Shown here piece after piece: positions 29,300 through 41,807 of a stretch of 64,000 bases of DNA. A program made the position numbers and the translations under genes. This DNA is from Lunularia cruciata (Eukaryota; Streptophyta; Marchantiopsida; Lunulariales; Lunulariaceae), in NCBI GenBank assembly GCA_948567375.1, contig OX419756.1, forward strand, positions 14,699,001-14,763,000. Reading direction: 5' to 3'. The notes below the pieces were generated by a model, which saw only the letters and a list, made by a program, of their open reading frames with translations, was not told where the DNA came from and searched no databases. Positions within the stretch are counted from its first letter, which is position 1. Each line of letters opens with the position of its first letter.

Positions 29300-30060
29300 T
29301 GTAATACCCATTGTTGTATATATGATCAATTGGGGTATCTAGTTTGATATTTCAATTATTTGAAAGATATTTCTTATATGTAGCATCATGATCCAATTCA
29401 TTTTGAGCCTTAAATTTCTTTGCTTTTTGTTGTTTTTCATTGTGTTAATAGTCCAATTCAAATGTCATGAAATATCATTTGCAAGAAGTAATGGTTCATA
29501 AGATATGGAGGTATGAGGTACCTCAAAAGAATGGGCCTACAAGGCCACACAACAAGAATGGCACCAGACCCTTTTTTTCTGTTCCATGGGGCCTACAAGC
29601 TTGCCAAACAAAACAAACCACTCCATAATAAGGAAATTGCAACTTCACAAGATTTTGTAGGACAACAAGGGTCATGATGACTTTTTGACAATGCAAAACT
29701 ACACGGATTTCCACCACTATTTCAAGATCATGCAAAAAAATACACATACCATCAAAGAACCATTGGGAACCATTTTTCACCCAAGTTTATGTGTATGATA
29801 GAAAATTGTGACCTTTCACCAACTGTCACAATAGACAAAGGATAGACTCCACCCCATTGGTAATATAAAAAGGCCACACCATCCTATGAGTCAAATCTTT
29901 ATTCATTTTCACTTTTCACTTTTTCTAATTCTCATATTTTTCTATTTGCAATTGACATCTCTTACAATGTCATGCACAGAATTTCTGACTCGGATGCCAA
30001 ATTTTTTGACACCATCAAGGACTCAAGAAGAAAAATTGTGGAATCAATCAAGGACTCACA
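29300..30060 (+). repeat. Divergent LTR-like sequence distantly related to F LTR
   Basis: It begins TGTAATACCCATTG and continues with a pattern similar to the F LTR start (TGTAACACCCATTTG, then TTTAGCTTGGTATT against TCTAGTTTGATATT). A TATAAAAAGG box lies near 29868. The right end is not clear. The relationship is by eye and weak. Confidence 0.35.
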
Positions 30061-31519
30061 CTATCAAGAGAATTCAAATATTCAATCATGATAGGATGCA
30101 CTTCCAAAAGGGGAATTGAGTTCAAAAGAGGCAAGGCGATAGAAATGTTGAACAAGCTTTTTGAGATTTTTAAGTGGGGATTGTACTATTGGATTGACTA
30201 CATCAAGAAAAGGAAGATGAACATCTTGCTATATAGTCACCAATATAGCCATGTTATAGAAAAATTTGGGCAAATGTAGAGAATTTGAGTAGGAAATCAT
30301 TACAAGGATGTTTTACAATGTGGATAGAGGATCAATAGCAACAAATTGGGCACAAATTGCTTGGCATTTGGAGAAAGTCATATTGATACCCCACATGGCC
30401 ATCCTGGCAAATGATGAAGGGGAGAATTGATGATTTGTTCATTTAAAGGAAATGCACAAATAGGTATAATATCAAAGATATGAAGTAATTTTCTCATTAA
30501 ACCATCACCAAAAGAATAATGTGTTGTTTCATTTGAAATGAATAAACTATGTGAATCCAAACCATGCTATCTTCTTCCATGAGCAAAAGCTGATGAGTTG
30601 GAACATGATGTTTTGTGAGATGTCATTCAGCTATTAGAAGACATGATTGAAGGTTCTACCACCAGCATGGTTCCCTTCATTGTTCATTTTTGCATTGGCA
30701 TGAACCTCTTGATGGACAAAGAGAAAGAGAAGTTCCTATCTCACATGCACCATCCGGCTTACATTAGCAAAGGCCCGGACTTCCCTAAGCAGATCACCAA
30801 ATATCATGACATTGACAAAGAGTATGCCCAAACAAGAAAGTTTGTGTGGGTGTTAGAGACATACAACTCCATTACAATTTGACAAAAGACTCATGTAGCC
30901 CGCACAAAAGTTGAAGCCTCCAAGAAACAAAATTGACCCCAAGAGGTGGAAATTGTCAAAGGATAGCGAGAGTAAAACCATGACATACAAGTTGGCTCAT
31001 GTAGAAGGTCCCTTGCAAGGATAGAGATTGGCTCACAAATGAGTTGTCATAGCTACTCAAAGCACAAAGTTGAGGGAGCAAGGAGTCCTTCATTTTCAAC
31101 TAGGTTTGCAACTTCTTTATCTCATCCACTTCCAAACAAACTAGAAACTAGGCTAGGGAATCCTAACAAAGTACCTTAGTTAGCCTTTTTTTACTCATAT
31201 GAAGCATGTAGGGCTTTAGGATGTATTTATGGGATCAATCCTCCCTTTGGGTCTCAAAGCTACAACACAAAAAAAATCTAGAACTTAGATTGGTTAGCTA
31301 GCATGTCAAATCAAATTACTAGGGTTGACAATAGCCTTGACAATAGCCAATGATAGCCTTGCTTTGTCATACTCTTCCTATCAACTTGGCCAAAAGATTG
31401 GAAACCTGATGTTTAATTTACCTTTGTAATGAACTATGAAGGATCTACTAAGTGTTTGAAGGGACCTTGGATGATATGTGAGCCAGCTTGTTTCTCACTC
31501 CATATGAAATTTGATGGCT
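30061..31519 (+). other. Unclassified sequence between LTR-like stretch and F fragment
   Basis: No recognisable gene. One 79-codon open frame (30643-30882, with KEKFLSHMHHPAYISKGPDF) has no family I know. Possibly the internal region of a degraded element. Confidence 0.35.
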
Positions 31520-31688
31520 ATTGAGTTAGCTCCACTTAAACCATAAAAATTGCTCTTGCCCCGTCCAATTCCATGAGTTGATCTTTCCTTGACTTCTCTA
31601 CATCACCTCCTTGTGCCTTCTTCAATTTCTTATGGATGCTTTGAAAAGTAGGAAGATCAAAGTGAATAGGTAAAGTATACTCAATACC
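31520..31688 (-). pseudogene. Old F-family integrase C-terminal fragment (F0), first part
   Basis: Matches the minus-strand integrase tail of the F element at about 60365-60535. It is interrupted at ATATA 31689-31693 by the H3 unit and continues at 35634. Confidence 0.7.
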
Positions 31689-31859
31689 ATATATGTGGTA
31701 CCTACATTTTTTGGTTTTATTGTGTTTTAAGGAAATGTATAAATAGTTGAAGTCAAATTAGAACCAAATGGGCAAAGAAAGAAGAAGAATTGTGTCTTTG
31801 TGTCAGACCTAAAGAAGCTTAATTTGTGTTTGGAGAAGGAGAACTCGGATTGGACTTGT

Positions 31860-33900
31860 CAGGTGTTAAACCCAAAGTAAGAAAATCTCACCTTGGGGTG
31901 ATCAACTTGATGCAAAGACATAGTAATAACTTTCCATCAGGTGAGCCAATCAAGACATTACAATCAAGAAAATGGCTAAGCTGTGACGGGATAAAATTGA
32001 TAGTGATAGGAGGAACACATATAGAAGGTGTGATTATCAAGTAAAGAGTGATTGAGGAATGAACGCACATTGTAACACTATAAGGTTAAGACTTTGTCAA
32101 GGAATTTTTGATATGTCACTTAAGTATCTTGTGCAAATGAGTAGTTATCTTGAAGGAATGCATATCATGAAAGCCAATGAGAGTTTAATTTTCAAGAATT
32201 ATGAGGGTGTGAGGATTTCACATCCAGGCAAGGGAATTTTCTTCCAACGGCCTAGAGTTAGAGATCACATGATGCCAATGACAGGCAGGAAGAAAAGTCC
32301 TTCACTCATAATGAGGAATCCCATGGTTTGGAGATTAGATGTCTTAGCAAGGATAGAAGTCTTGAGTAGACTTTGTATCACCTTTTTGGCTTGAAACTAG
32401 AACTTGAGTTTTCTAGGTTTCATGATAGAAATAGTTGCAAGTAATTGTGAGGATAGTCCTAAGGAAGTGGGAAAGAGAGGTAATCTGGCTCAATGGAGAG
32501 AATCAGATTGGAGATTAGTCCTCAAGAAGGAGGCTAGTGAGGAGCCTGGAGTCATGTTTTATGGGAAGAGACAGTCTACAGAAGAGACTAGAAAAGTGAA
32601 AAATTCCTTTAGTGCTCAATATACAAACAATGGCTATAAGGTAGAAACACACTAGGACTCCATAAGGCAAAGTATGTTGGGGCAATGATGGAAATCTTCA
32701 AACCCAAGAGAATCACTTATGTAATGAAGCACAAAGCGGTGTTCTTTCATCAAATTTTTGCACAAGAACCGGTGAATTGGGCAAAGTGTTTTCACCAACG
32801 ATCAAGACAAATGATCTGGAGCTAGAGAGACAAAATTCCACCTCATTATTTTGTATTATTTGCATTGCATTTCTACCTTGGGTTGAATTTGCTGAGTTTG
32901 GTAGAGAGACAAAAGATGGTCTCTCATTTTCACCTTGATTTGTAGAGAGAAGTAGATGCAAACAAGCAACAATACATCCGGCAGATTAGAGGTATCAATG
33001 ACCACTTTGCCAAGATAGGACAACATAAGAAAGGGGCGGTGACCATTCCAAAGACAAAGAAGCAAAACCAACCAAAAGAAATGGTGTCACCAATGCAGCC
33101 ATGGAAGACAAGAAGATTAGACCTAAGGCACAAGGTAGTTGTACGGGACCCATAATTAGGAGAAGAGTCAAAAGGAGAAGCCAAGTACAAGTCAGAAAAA
33201 TCAGAGGAAGAAGCAGAGGCATAACTCACATTGCAAAGTGGAAAATCCAGTAGTGGGAGTGATGGAGAACCCCAAGTTGAACAGAGGGTGGAGAACAAGG
33301 TTGAGGAAGAAGATTGGGAATTCCATGCGGCAATTGATTGTATGGAAGGTGGAAACATTCCCTGTTTGGAATTGCCTATAGTTGAAATAGGAGAACACCA
33401 AGAAGAAGAGCCAAGGGTGGTATTCCAGTGAGGAGAAAGATCAAAGAGAAGTCTACAACTTGCACCAACAAGACCAAGCAAAGTGATTAAAGATGATGAA
33501 GATGAAGAGAGCTCAAAAGAAGTTACTCTGAAGGTGAGAAGACCAAGACTTTGGGATAAGGCACCAGTAGAAGAAAAGCCTATTGAAGTTGAGTATGAAG
33601 ACCATGGCAAAGTGGAGGTTGTCAGTGGAATAACATAGTTATCAAAAATGGTATGTTGGTTGTTATTGCAACTGTAAGGCGGAGCTGAAGAAAGATCATC
33701 CTTAAGTGAAGGATGAGCTACAAGTGGTGAGATAATGGAGTAATGAGATCTTGGAGTTGAGGAAGAAGTTAACCCCAAGGAGAAGAGGAAGCCAAAGTAC
33801 TTTGGGTGGAAGGAGTACTTCAAAGGAAGAGTTTTGATAATCTACAAGAAGAGTTTTTGAAGCAAGGCAGTGAGCTTGAAAGGCAAGCTGAAGAAATGAG
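31860..33900 (+). pseudogene. Unrecognised coding-like remnants inside H3
   Basis: Plus-strand open frames occur at 32059-32394, 32404-32655 and 33231-33431 (for example EPQVEQRVENKVEEEDWEF), rich in Lys and Glu and with a biased composition. No domain is recognised. The absence of this block from H1 and H2 suggests either a captured sequence or a deleted internal region. The function is unknown. Confidence 0.35.
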
Positions 33901-33950
33901 GAAGTAGAAGACTCTAATTGAGAGATTGCAAGGAATTTTTTGAAGCTTGA

Positions 33951-34377
<427 letters not shown>

Positions 34378-34451
34378 TTGGAGGAAGCCAGATTGCACAA
34401 ATTGAAGTTGTGATGTAGGAGAACAAGAAGAGAAAGGCAAAGGATGTTGAG

Positions 34452-34833
34452 ATGAATAAATTATTCATTTGCCTAAGAGATTGTGTAGATAGGAAAATGA
34501 TAGAAGTAGGAGACAATGTCTATCTTAGACTAGATTTAGTCAGACTAGAAGTAGATGAACTTCATAGTGAATTAAAGATGGGAACTAGATGCAAAGTAAG
34601 AGAGGTAGGAATGCAAGTGTCTTTGGGTGAGTTACCTAAGATATTAAAAGAGCTTGGGTTAGAGAATAAGAATGTAGATAGATTAGACATGATTCCAATC
34701 TCAATTCAAACTTAAGAGATGATAGAAATAGTAGAGGAATTAGTTGTAGTAGATAGAGCCAAAGTAGATGAAGCAATTGAAGTTACATTAGGTTTAGAAG
34801 CCAAAGTTGAGGTAGAGATTGGATTGGATTAGT
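34452..34833 (+). pseudogene. LTR-borne coiled-coil frame, H3 copy
   Basis: Encodes GLEAKVEVEIGLD and upstream LGELPKILKELGLENKNVD. It aligns with the H2 frame at 52946-53284 (GLEAKVEVDIGSE, LELSFKTLERSGLQDKEVD). One TAA splits it. A coding-like frame inside an LTR, seen in three copies, is unusual. The product is unknown. Confidence 0.45.
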
Positions 34834-35633
34834 AATATACTCAAGATGTAAAGGTAGATATGAAGAGATGGTTTGTCATTTCAGATCTACATGTTGGTAA
34901 AGTTGTTATAGAGCAGAAATTAGTTAGATAATTGTCTAGTGAAAAGCATATTTAAAGGAGGCATTTGCAATGAGTTGTTTTTTAGTTCAATATTCATATT
35001 TTTGAAGTTGAGTAAAGTGAAGTGCTATACCTCAGTGCTCATTGTTTTAGCTTAATTCCAAGGATCAATCTTGTATGTGTGTTTGTGAGCGTCTGGAGAA
35101 TTCAAAGTGCAAGTTAGTGAGCTTGTTGGATGATGGATTCCATAGTGCTGATTTCATTTTGTGTGTTTGATCTTGAGTGGGTAGCAATGAAAGCAATGCC
35201 TTGTTGAGAAATCTGTGAGGAATTGTAGTGTTGGTGGTATTCTGCAATTGTGAGTGCAACATTGGATTGATGTGAAGCAACTATGATTGAGGAAGTTGTG
35301 GTTTCAATGGAAGGGTGGAATGCAATTCTGAGGCAAAGTAGTTTCATGGTGAAGTAGCCTTCTTTGGGAAGAACTGAATCATCACAATCAAAGTTGAATT
35401 GGAAAGAGATTGATGAATTGTGATTATGGGTGTTTTGATTTGTGACAAGACTATAATAGAGTGCTTGTTACTCTCTTCTGGGTGTGGTTTCTACTTGAGA
35501 GATTAAAGAAAAACTCAAGAAGAACTATTTGTGACATTTTACTTTGTATTTGACCATTTTTTACTAGTATCTTTGTGGAAACAAATTGTTACTTGCTGAT
35601 TATTGCAAAAGTAATACTTGCTCTCACAATATA

Positions 35634-36255
35634 CCAAATGAAATGAAGAGTATCCAATGGATATCTTCAAGGTTGTCATATAATCACATAGAACTGCATG
35701 AATCCTCTTATTGCAATGATGTTTAGCTTCCTCTAATTCTATATCTTTGGCCAACATCATGCACATAGTTTGATTGGTTCTCTTTGCCAAGCCATTGGAG
35801 TTTGGCTTATATGATATGGTACTCTATGGGTGATAGAGAAATATAGTAGCATGGCTATAATGATGCTTCATGTAAATCTCCTCTTTTATTTGAAACCAAC
35901 TCCAAAGTGCAACCAAACCTAATGATGATGCATTCATAAAGAAATCTACCAACTTCATCTTCATTCTTGTCTCTTAATGGTCTAGCCTCACTTGGTACCC
36001 ACTTGGCAAGGTAATCAATAACTACCACAATTTAGTAATTGTTCCTTGGGGGTCCTATTGGGAAGACCTACAAAGTCAATTCTCCATTCTCAAAAGGTCA
36101 TAGGAATGGACTTGATCTAAGAGGTGGAGTGAAAGTAGACTGCAAAAGCTTGACAAACCTTGCAAGTTTTGCAATAATCAAGACAATCCTTGAAAATCAC
36201 TCTCCAATGGTAACTTGCATCTAGAATCTAGAAAGTGTTTACCTTTCATGCAAAG
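35634..36255 (-). pseudogene. Old F-family integrase fragment (F0), second part
   Basis: Continues the F integrase after H3, matching about 60526-61150: ERTNQTLC-like region (KRTNQTMCMMLAKD) and the zinc-finger side. It ends with CAAAG at 36251-36255, where copy D/J begins. F0 is thus the host of both H3 and D/J. Confidence 0.75.
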
Positions 36256-36361
36256 TGTTGTGCATATATACATTGCTACACAACATACATCACTATCAAC
36301 ATCATATACTATAGAAACACAACTCACACATAAGTCATACATAAACTCTAAAGAGCCACAA
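36256..36361 (-). repeat. Repeat B2, copy D/J (3' terminus)
   Basis: ~106-bp terminal unit starting TGTTGTGCATATA on the plus strand. It abuts the F0 fragment at AAAG 36252-36255. Confidence 0.8.
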
Positions 36362-36739
36362 TTAATCAGATTGTTTACAACTCAAATCAATTGAACTCAA
36401 ATCAATACTTGATCTGATCCTCAATAACTTGGTAACAACAAGGCACTGATTACAGTCAAGCCACACCTACTTTAGCTTAGAGAATCCAGGTGACGCTCGT
36501 CGGCTTTCTATCCACTCTAGCCAGGAACATAAGAGAAGTGAGCTCTTTGGAGCTGCACTTCCAAGGTATACTCTTGATTTTGACCTAGGTCTCATCCCAA
36601 TGGTCCCATTGACGGCACGGCACACCCAATGGTGTAGACGGTGCAAGTGACGGTGGGCCCCACCATGAAGTCAGTACCCTAAACACAAAATCTGACCATG
36701 TTTGAGCAATCTAGATGCAACACTACAAATGACATGACA
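36362..36739 (-). repeat. Repeat A2, copy D/J
   Basis: 378 bp, shortened relative to 440-450 bp in other copies by deletions. Spacer to B1 is AA on the element strand. Confidence 0.75.
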
Positions 36740-36741
36740 TT

Positions 36742-36830
36742 TGTTGTGCGTATATACATCACTGTCAACATCATACACTATAGAAGCACAACTCACACAT
36801 AAGTCATACATAAACTCTAAAGTGCCACAA
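36742..36830 (-). repeat. Repeat B1, copy D/J
   Basis: 89 bp, missing ~17 bp in the middle of the unit. It follows a decayed polypurine tract at 36831-36845. Confidence 0.75.
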
Positions 36831-36959
36831 TCACTCCCTTGGTTGGCAGTTAGGTCCCTCTAACTCTAGATAGCCGTCTATTCCAAGTATATGGTATACC
36901 CTATGATGGGCAAAGATCAGAAGGCCGAGTGCTATGCATCCCCATCGTTAGTTGCTTGT

Positions 36960-38957
36960 ATGCAATCTATACCATATAAAGAATGAACTAGCTATAGGTC
37001 AAGTACATCTAAGGACATAATCATCATCCTTGAAGAACCACCGTGAGAGGAGGAGTCAGACATGCCATATGCCATCCTCTCGAATAGCTATCACACACTA
37101 ACATAGTAGCAGCTCCACCAGAAGAGCCACATAACATACACTTCAAGCATGCACGTACAAGTGCCAAGCTTAGGTCCATAGTACCATAAAGGAGGTGGCA
37201 TGGCGCACTATTGCACACATGATCCTTCCAAAAAATACCATCATGTCCTTCTAACAAAAGGACTCTTGATGGCAAAATTTCATGCACTCTCAAGATAGTG
37301 CGGCCTATTGAAACATCAAGTGTCATTGGTGCTATCTATTGTAGATATACACAGTCACATGGATGAAATCGATAGATCGAGGGTCTATAACCTCCTCCTT
37401 GAATAGTAGCATAATATAAGGTATCCCTATGATGAGCAATTGCCAAGTTCTCAAAGGCCATCAACATCACTTTTTGAAAGATCTCTGCCTATTGAGAACA
37501 TGCACTCACCCATACATCTGGATCATCCAAGTCCAAGACTACAATAGCATCTCAATAAATGGTTGTAGGTAAATCTGGATCTCATCCATAGAGTAGAAAG
37601 TAAGGAGAGAAGGATGCTAAGGAGGCTTGCCAGCTGAACCAATAGCCCATGACCAACCAAGGTAATTGGAGATCCCAATCTCCCAAGTGGCATCTTTGCA
37701 AACCATACTTTTGCAATCCTCTCTTCACTGTCTGAATCACTCTCTTTACTAAGCCATCTACCTCAAGGTGATCTCGGGATGTAGTACAATGATCAATCAA
37801 AGCCTTGTCGCACAAGACCTAAAACTCTCCCGAGAACTATGTACCCTGAACAATCAAAACCTCAATTGGTGCACCAAAATGACTAAGAACTTGATCTAAG
37901 AACAAATAAGCCGTCCCTTCACTGGACTTATCAAGAAGTGCCACCAACTCAATCCACTTGAAGAAGTGCTCCACCATCATCAAAACGTACCGATAATGTC
38001 TTACAATCAATAGTAAATGTCCGGCAAAGTCCAAACTCCAGCGGTAACCCAATCCCATGATAGGTAATGGGTGTAACTGTGGTGTAGGAGCATTGAATGA
38101 TGCTCTAACTCGGTCACAAACCACACATCTGGCAACAAACTACTATACCTTGGTCTGCATACCGCACCACCAATAGTGACTCTGGAGTAAGCTATATGTA
38201 TGCTTTACTCCAAAATGTCCTAGCTCCTCATGAGCATGACAGACAAACTGTAGTCTTTGAGATGGAAATGGTACTTCTCTCACTCTACCATCGTCCCATA
38301 CACACAAAAAGTGCCTGCCCTCCAATCTGAACCATCAGGCTTGCTAAAGAACACAATCTCTCTCCTTGGCCTCAACTATGCCGCCCACAACACCAATGCA
38401 AAGATAGTCCATCACTAAGATGTCACCATGAATCTCTCGCTGAACTATACCAATATCTTCACTCTTTGGATCTGTGACCTCAATAACTCCTCTTGTATGC
38501 ACTGAGAGAGATACCACCAAAGCCTTAGAAAATATACACAAAAAGGCCAATGCATGTCACCTTGGCACCATCTCTTCATCTGTCTCACCATGTCAATGTG
38601 CTCCGGTCTGATCCTATTGGCTGGGAAATGGGTTTCTACTCAACCCATCTGCATCATGGTTCACGACTCCAGGTCTGTGAATAACCATGAAATCATACTC
38701 CCTCACATTCAGAGCACATCGTGCAAGCTTCCCTGAAAGCTTGTCAGACTCCATCAACCACTTCAGCGGCTGATGATCAGTGATGAGAGTGAAGGGGCTA
38801 CTAAATAGGTAACATCGGAAATGTGCTACTGCACAAGTTGCTGCCAAGCACTCTCTCTCATATGAACTATACTTTGCCTCCGCTGAATTGTTGGAGCAAC
38901 TAGCATAGGCCACCACAAACTCCTTCCCCTCATCATCATGCTAGGTGAGCATTGCTC
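36960..38957 (-). pseudogene. PHD, integrase and RNase H remnants, copy D/J
   Basis: Minus strand: PHD (CMLC, CDSY, HMAC) at about 37024-37150, integrase C-terminal domain near 37200-37320, core with DGLVKRVIQ near 37745 (catalytic Glu changed to Lys), SPYFLLYG near 37590, WSLDFAGHL near 38030, zinc finger with CHAHEELGHFG near 38230, and RNase H tail (ITDHQPLKW near 38760). Stops separate all pieces. It ends at GCTC, the left flank of the F3 LTR. Confidence 0.8.
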
Positions 38958-39084
38958 TATAACACCCATTTGTGCATGTGTGTAGTATTGTGATATTTAG
39001 CTTGGTATTACAAGTACTTGAGAGATATTATTTATATAGAGATAAAGGGACGGTTCTACATTAGTCATGATTAGCTAGAGTTAG
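38958..39084 (+). mobile_element. F-family solo LTR F3, left part
   Basis: First 127 bp of an F LTR (TATAACACCC, ancestrally TGTAACACCC). It is interrupted by copy E at TTAG 39081-39084 and continues at 48639. Confidence 0.85.
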
Positions 39085-39190
39085 TGTCGTGCGTATATAC
39101 ATCGCTACACAACAAACATCGTTGTCAACATCATACACTATATAAACACAACTCACACATAAGTCATACATAGACTCTAAAGTGCCACAA
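39085..39190 (-). repeat. Repeat B2, copy E (3' terminus)
   Basis: 106-bp unit whose outer end TGTCGTGCG (plus strand) abuts the TTAG duplication. Confidence 0.88.
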
Positions 39191-39630
39191 TAATTAGATT
39201 GCTTACAACTCTCAACTCAACTCAACACATATCAGTACTTGATCTGTCACTCTATAAACTGCCAACAACTAGGCACTGATTACAGTCAAGCCACGCCCAC
39301 TCAAGCATAGAGAATCCAGGTGACGCTCGCCGGCCTCTGTCCACCATAGCCAGGAACTCGAAGGCTCAACATCAAAGAAGTGAGCTCTCTAGAGCTCACT
39401 TTGAAACTATACCCCTTGGACTCGAGCTAGCTCTGAAACCCTAATGGTCCCACTGACGGTACACTCGGCGGTGCAAAGTGATGGTGGGCCCCATCGTGAA
39501 GTCAGTACACCAAACACAAAATCTAACCGTCGGAAAGTAGTCTCTAAGAAACTGCTGAAATAACTCTAACTACTATCATTGGAACTCTAGTGTCCGAGCA
39601 TCTAGATGCGGCACTACAAATGGCGTGACA
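39191..39630 (-). repeat. Repeat A2, copy E
   Basis: 440 bp. The RNA-start region at 39369-39383 reads CATCAAAGAAGTGA on the plus strand, a variant shared with this element's own PBS. Confidence 0.88.
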
Positions 39631-39632
39631 AC

Positions 39633-39738
39633 TGTCGTGCATATATACATCGCTACACAACATACATCGCTGTCAACATCATACACTATACAAACACAAC
39701 TCACACATAAGTCATACATAGACTCTAAAGTGCCACAA
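39633..39738 (-). repeat. Repeat B1, copy E
   Basis: 106-bp unit after the polypurine tract. The spacer to A2 is GT, leaving a full GCACGACA-GT-TGTCACGCC junction in the least decayed form. Confidence 0.88.
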
Positions 39739-39752
39739 TCACCCCCCCTAGC
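39739..39752 (-). promoter_or_regulatory. Polypurine tract, copy E
   Basis: Minus strand reads TAGGGGGGGTGA directly before TTGTGGCAC of B1. Confidence 0.75.
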
Positions 39753-39906
39753 TGGCGGTTAGGTCCGTCTAACTCCAGATAGCCATCTACTCTAAGTATA
39801 TGGTATACCCTCTAATGGGCAAAGATCAGGAAGCCGGGTGCTATGAGCCCCATTGTTAGTCGCATGTCTGCAATCTATACCATATAAAGAATGAACTAGC
39901 TATAGG

Positions 39907-40463
39907 TCAAGTACATCTAGGACATAACCACTGTCCTTGAGGAACCACCGTGAGAGGAAGAGTCATATATGCCATATGCCATCCTCTCAAACAGCTATCA
40001 CACACTAACATAGTAGCAGCTCCACCAGAAGAGCCACATAACATACACCTCAAGCCTGCACGTACAAGTGCCAAGCTTGGGTCCATAGTAACATCAATGT
40101 TTGGGAGGTGGCATGGCGCACAATTGCGCACATGATCCTTCCAAACAACACCATCACGTCCTTCTAACACAAGGACTCCAGATGGCAAAACCTTGCGCAC
40201 TCTCAAGATAGTATGGCCTATAGAAACATCAAGTGTCGTCGGTGCTGTCAGCTGTAGATATACATAGTCGCCTGGATGAAATCAACGGATCGAGGGTCTA
40301 TAACCTCCTCCTCAAATGGTAGCATACGTAAAGTATCTTTATGCTGAGCAATTGCCAAGTTCTCAAAGGCCATCGGCATCACTCTCCAAAAGATCTTTGC
40401 CCGCTGAAAACATGCGCTCATCCATACATTGGGGTCATCCAAGTCCAAAACTATAGTAGCATC
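39907..40463 (-). pseudogene. Integrase C-terminal domain and PHD finger, copy E
   Basis: The 39907-40206 stretch is open and gives the integrase tail (LEGRDGVVWKDHVRNCAPC) and a complete C4HC3 PHD (CMLC, CDSC, HMAY, CPRC), except that the sixth ligand Cys is Tyr. It joins upstream to the 40464-41807 frame across a TGA at 40464-40466 that is CGA in copy B. Confidence 0.82.
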
Positions 40464-41807
40464 TCAACGAATGGCTGCAGGTAAATCTGGATCTCGTCCA
40501 TAGAGTAGAAAGTATGGAGAGAAGGATGCTAAGGAGGCTTGCCGGCTGAACCAATAGCCCATGGCCAACCAAGGTAATTGGAGATCCCAATCTCCCAAGT
40601 GGCCTCTCTGCAAACCATACTTTTGCAATCCTCTCTTCACCGTCTGAACCACTCTCTTTGCTAAGCCATCTGCCTCAGGGTGATCTTGGGATGTTGTACA
40701 ATGATCAATCAAAGCCTTGTCACACAAGACCTGAAACTCCCCCAAGAACTCTGTACCTCGATCAGTCAAAACCTCAGTTGGTGCACCAAAATGACTAAGA
40801 ACTCGATCCAGGAACGAGTAAGCTGTCCCTTCACTAGACTTGTCATTAAGTGCCACCAACTCAATCCACTTGGAGAAGTGCTCCACCATCACCAAAACAT
40901 ACCAATGATGTCTCACAATCAGCGGTAAAGGTCCGGCGAAGTCCAAACTCCAACGGTAACCCAATCCCATGATAGGTAATGGGTGTAACTGTGGCGTAGG
41001 AGCTTTGAATGATGCTCTAACTCGGTCACAAACCATACATCTGGCAACAAACTGTTGTACCTTGGTCTGCATACCGTGCCACCAATAATGACTTTGGAGT
41101 AAGCTATATGTACGCTTTACTCCAAAATGTCCTAGCTCCTCATGAGCATGACAGACCAACTGTGGTCTCTGTGATGGAAGTGGTACTACTTGCACTCTAC
41201 CATCCTCCCATACACGCAAAAGGTGTCTACCCTCAAATCTGAACCGTCTTGCTTGCTGAAGAACACGGTCTCTCTCCTTGGCCCCAATTGTGCTACCCAC
41301 AACACCAGTGCAAAGATATTCCATCACTAAGACATCATCATGAATGTCTCGCTGAACTATACCAATATCTTCACTCTCTAGATTTGTGACCTCAATAACT
41401 CCTCTTGTATGCGCTAAGAGAGATACCACCAAAGCCTCTGCAAATATACACAAAAAGGCCGATGCATGCCAACGTGCTCCGGTCTGATCCTGCTGGCTGG
41501 GACATGGGTTTCTACTCAACCCATCTGCATCACGGTTCACCACTCCAGGTCTGTGAACAACCGTGAAATCATGTTGGGTGAGCACTGCTCCAAGCCCCAA
41601 CATACTCCAGTCAGTATGAACCTGAAATGGTTGTCCCTTGATCGGTCTCCTCAAAATAGGAGCAGATGTCAACCTCTCCTTGAGCTCTACAAAAGCTCTC
41701 TCCTGCTCATCTCCCCAACACCACTCTTGTGTAAGCTTGGTCAGCTTGGTCAAGGCCTTGGCAATGGCACTAAATCCTCTAACATAGCGGCGATAGAAGT
41801 TTTCCAA
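40464..41807 (-). CDS. RNase H (internally deleted) fused to integrase, copy E
   Basis: Open for 447 codons. It starts in the RT thumb (ENFYRRYVRG), runs into RNase H (VHTDWSMLGLGAVLTQH) and jumps in frame to the RNase H end (DFTVVHRPGVVNRDADGLSRN), skipping about 80 residues that copy B has. The full integrase zinc finger follows (CHAHEELGHFG, CMVC), then catalytic WSLDF, LTDRGTEF and the Glu region (DGLAKRVVQ, where E has become K). The Met is internal. The missing block removes most of RNase H, so this copy could not complete reverse transcription. Confidence 0.85.
   Translation of the reverse strand: MENFYRRYVRGFSAIAKALTKLTKLTQEWCWGDEQERAFVELKERLTSAPILRRPIKGQPFQVHTDWSMLGLGAVLTQHDFTVVHRPGVVNRDADGLSRNPCPSQQDQTGARWHASAFLCIFAEALVVSLLAHTRGVIEVTNLESEDIGIVQRDIHDDVLVMEYLCTGVVGSTIGAKERDRVLQQARRFRFEGRHLLRVWEDGRVQVVPLPSQRPQLVCHAHEELGHFGVKRTYSLLQSHYWWHGMQTKVQQFVARCMVCDRVRASFKAPTPQLHPLPIMGLGYRWSLDFAGPLPLIVRHHWYVLVMVEHFSKWIELVALNDKSSEGTAYSFLDRVLSHFGAPTEVLTDRGTEFLGEFQVLCDKALIDHCTTSQDHPEADGLAKRVVQTVKRGLQKYGLQRGHLGDWDLQLPWLAMGYWFSRQASLASFSPYFLLYGRDPDLPAAIR

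Noticed and set aside
30643-30882. 79-codon open frame as a host gene
   Set aside because: No domain, no neighbours and isolated in decayed sequence; not enough support.
32930-33823. 297-codon open frame on the minus strand
   Set aside because: It is the antisense of K/E-rich sequence in H3, giving an artificial Ser/Leu-rich product with no domain.
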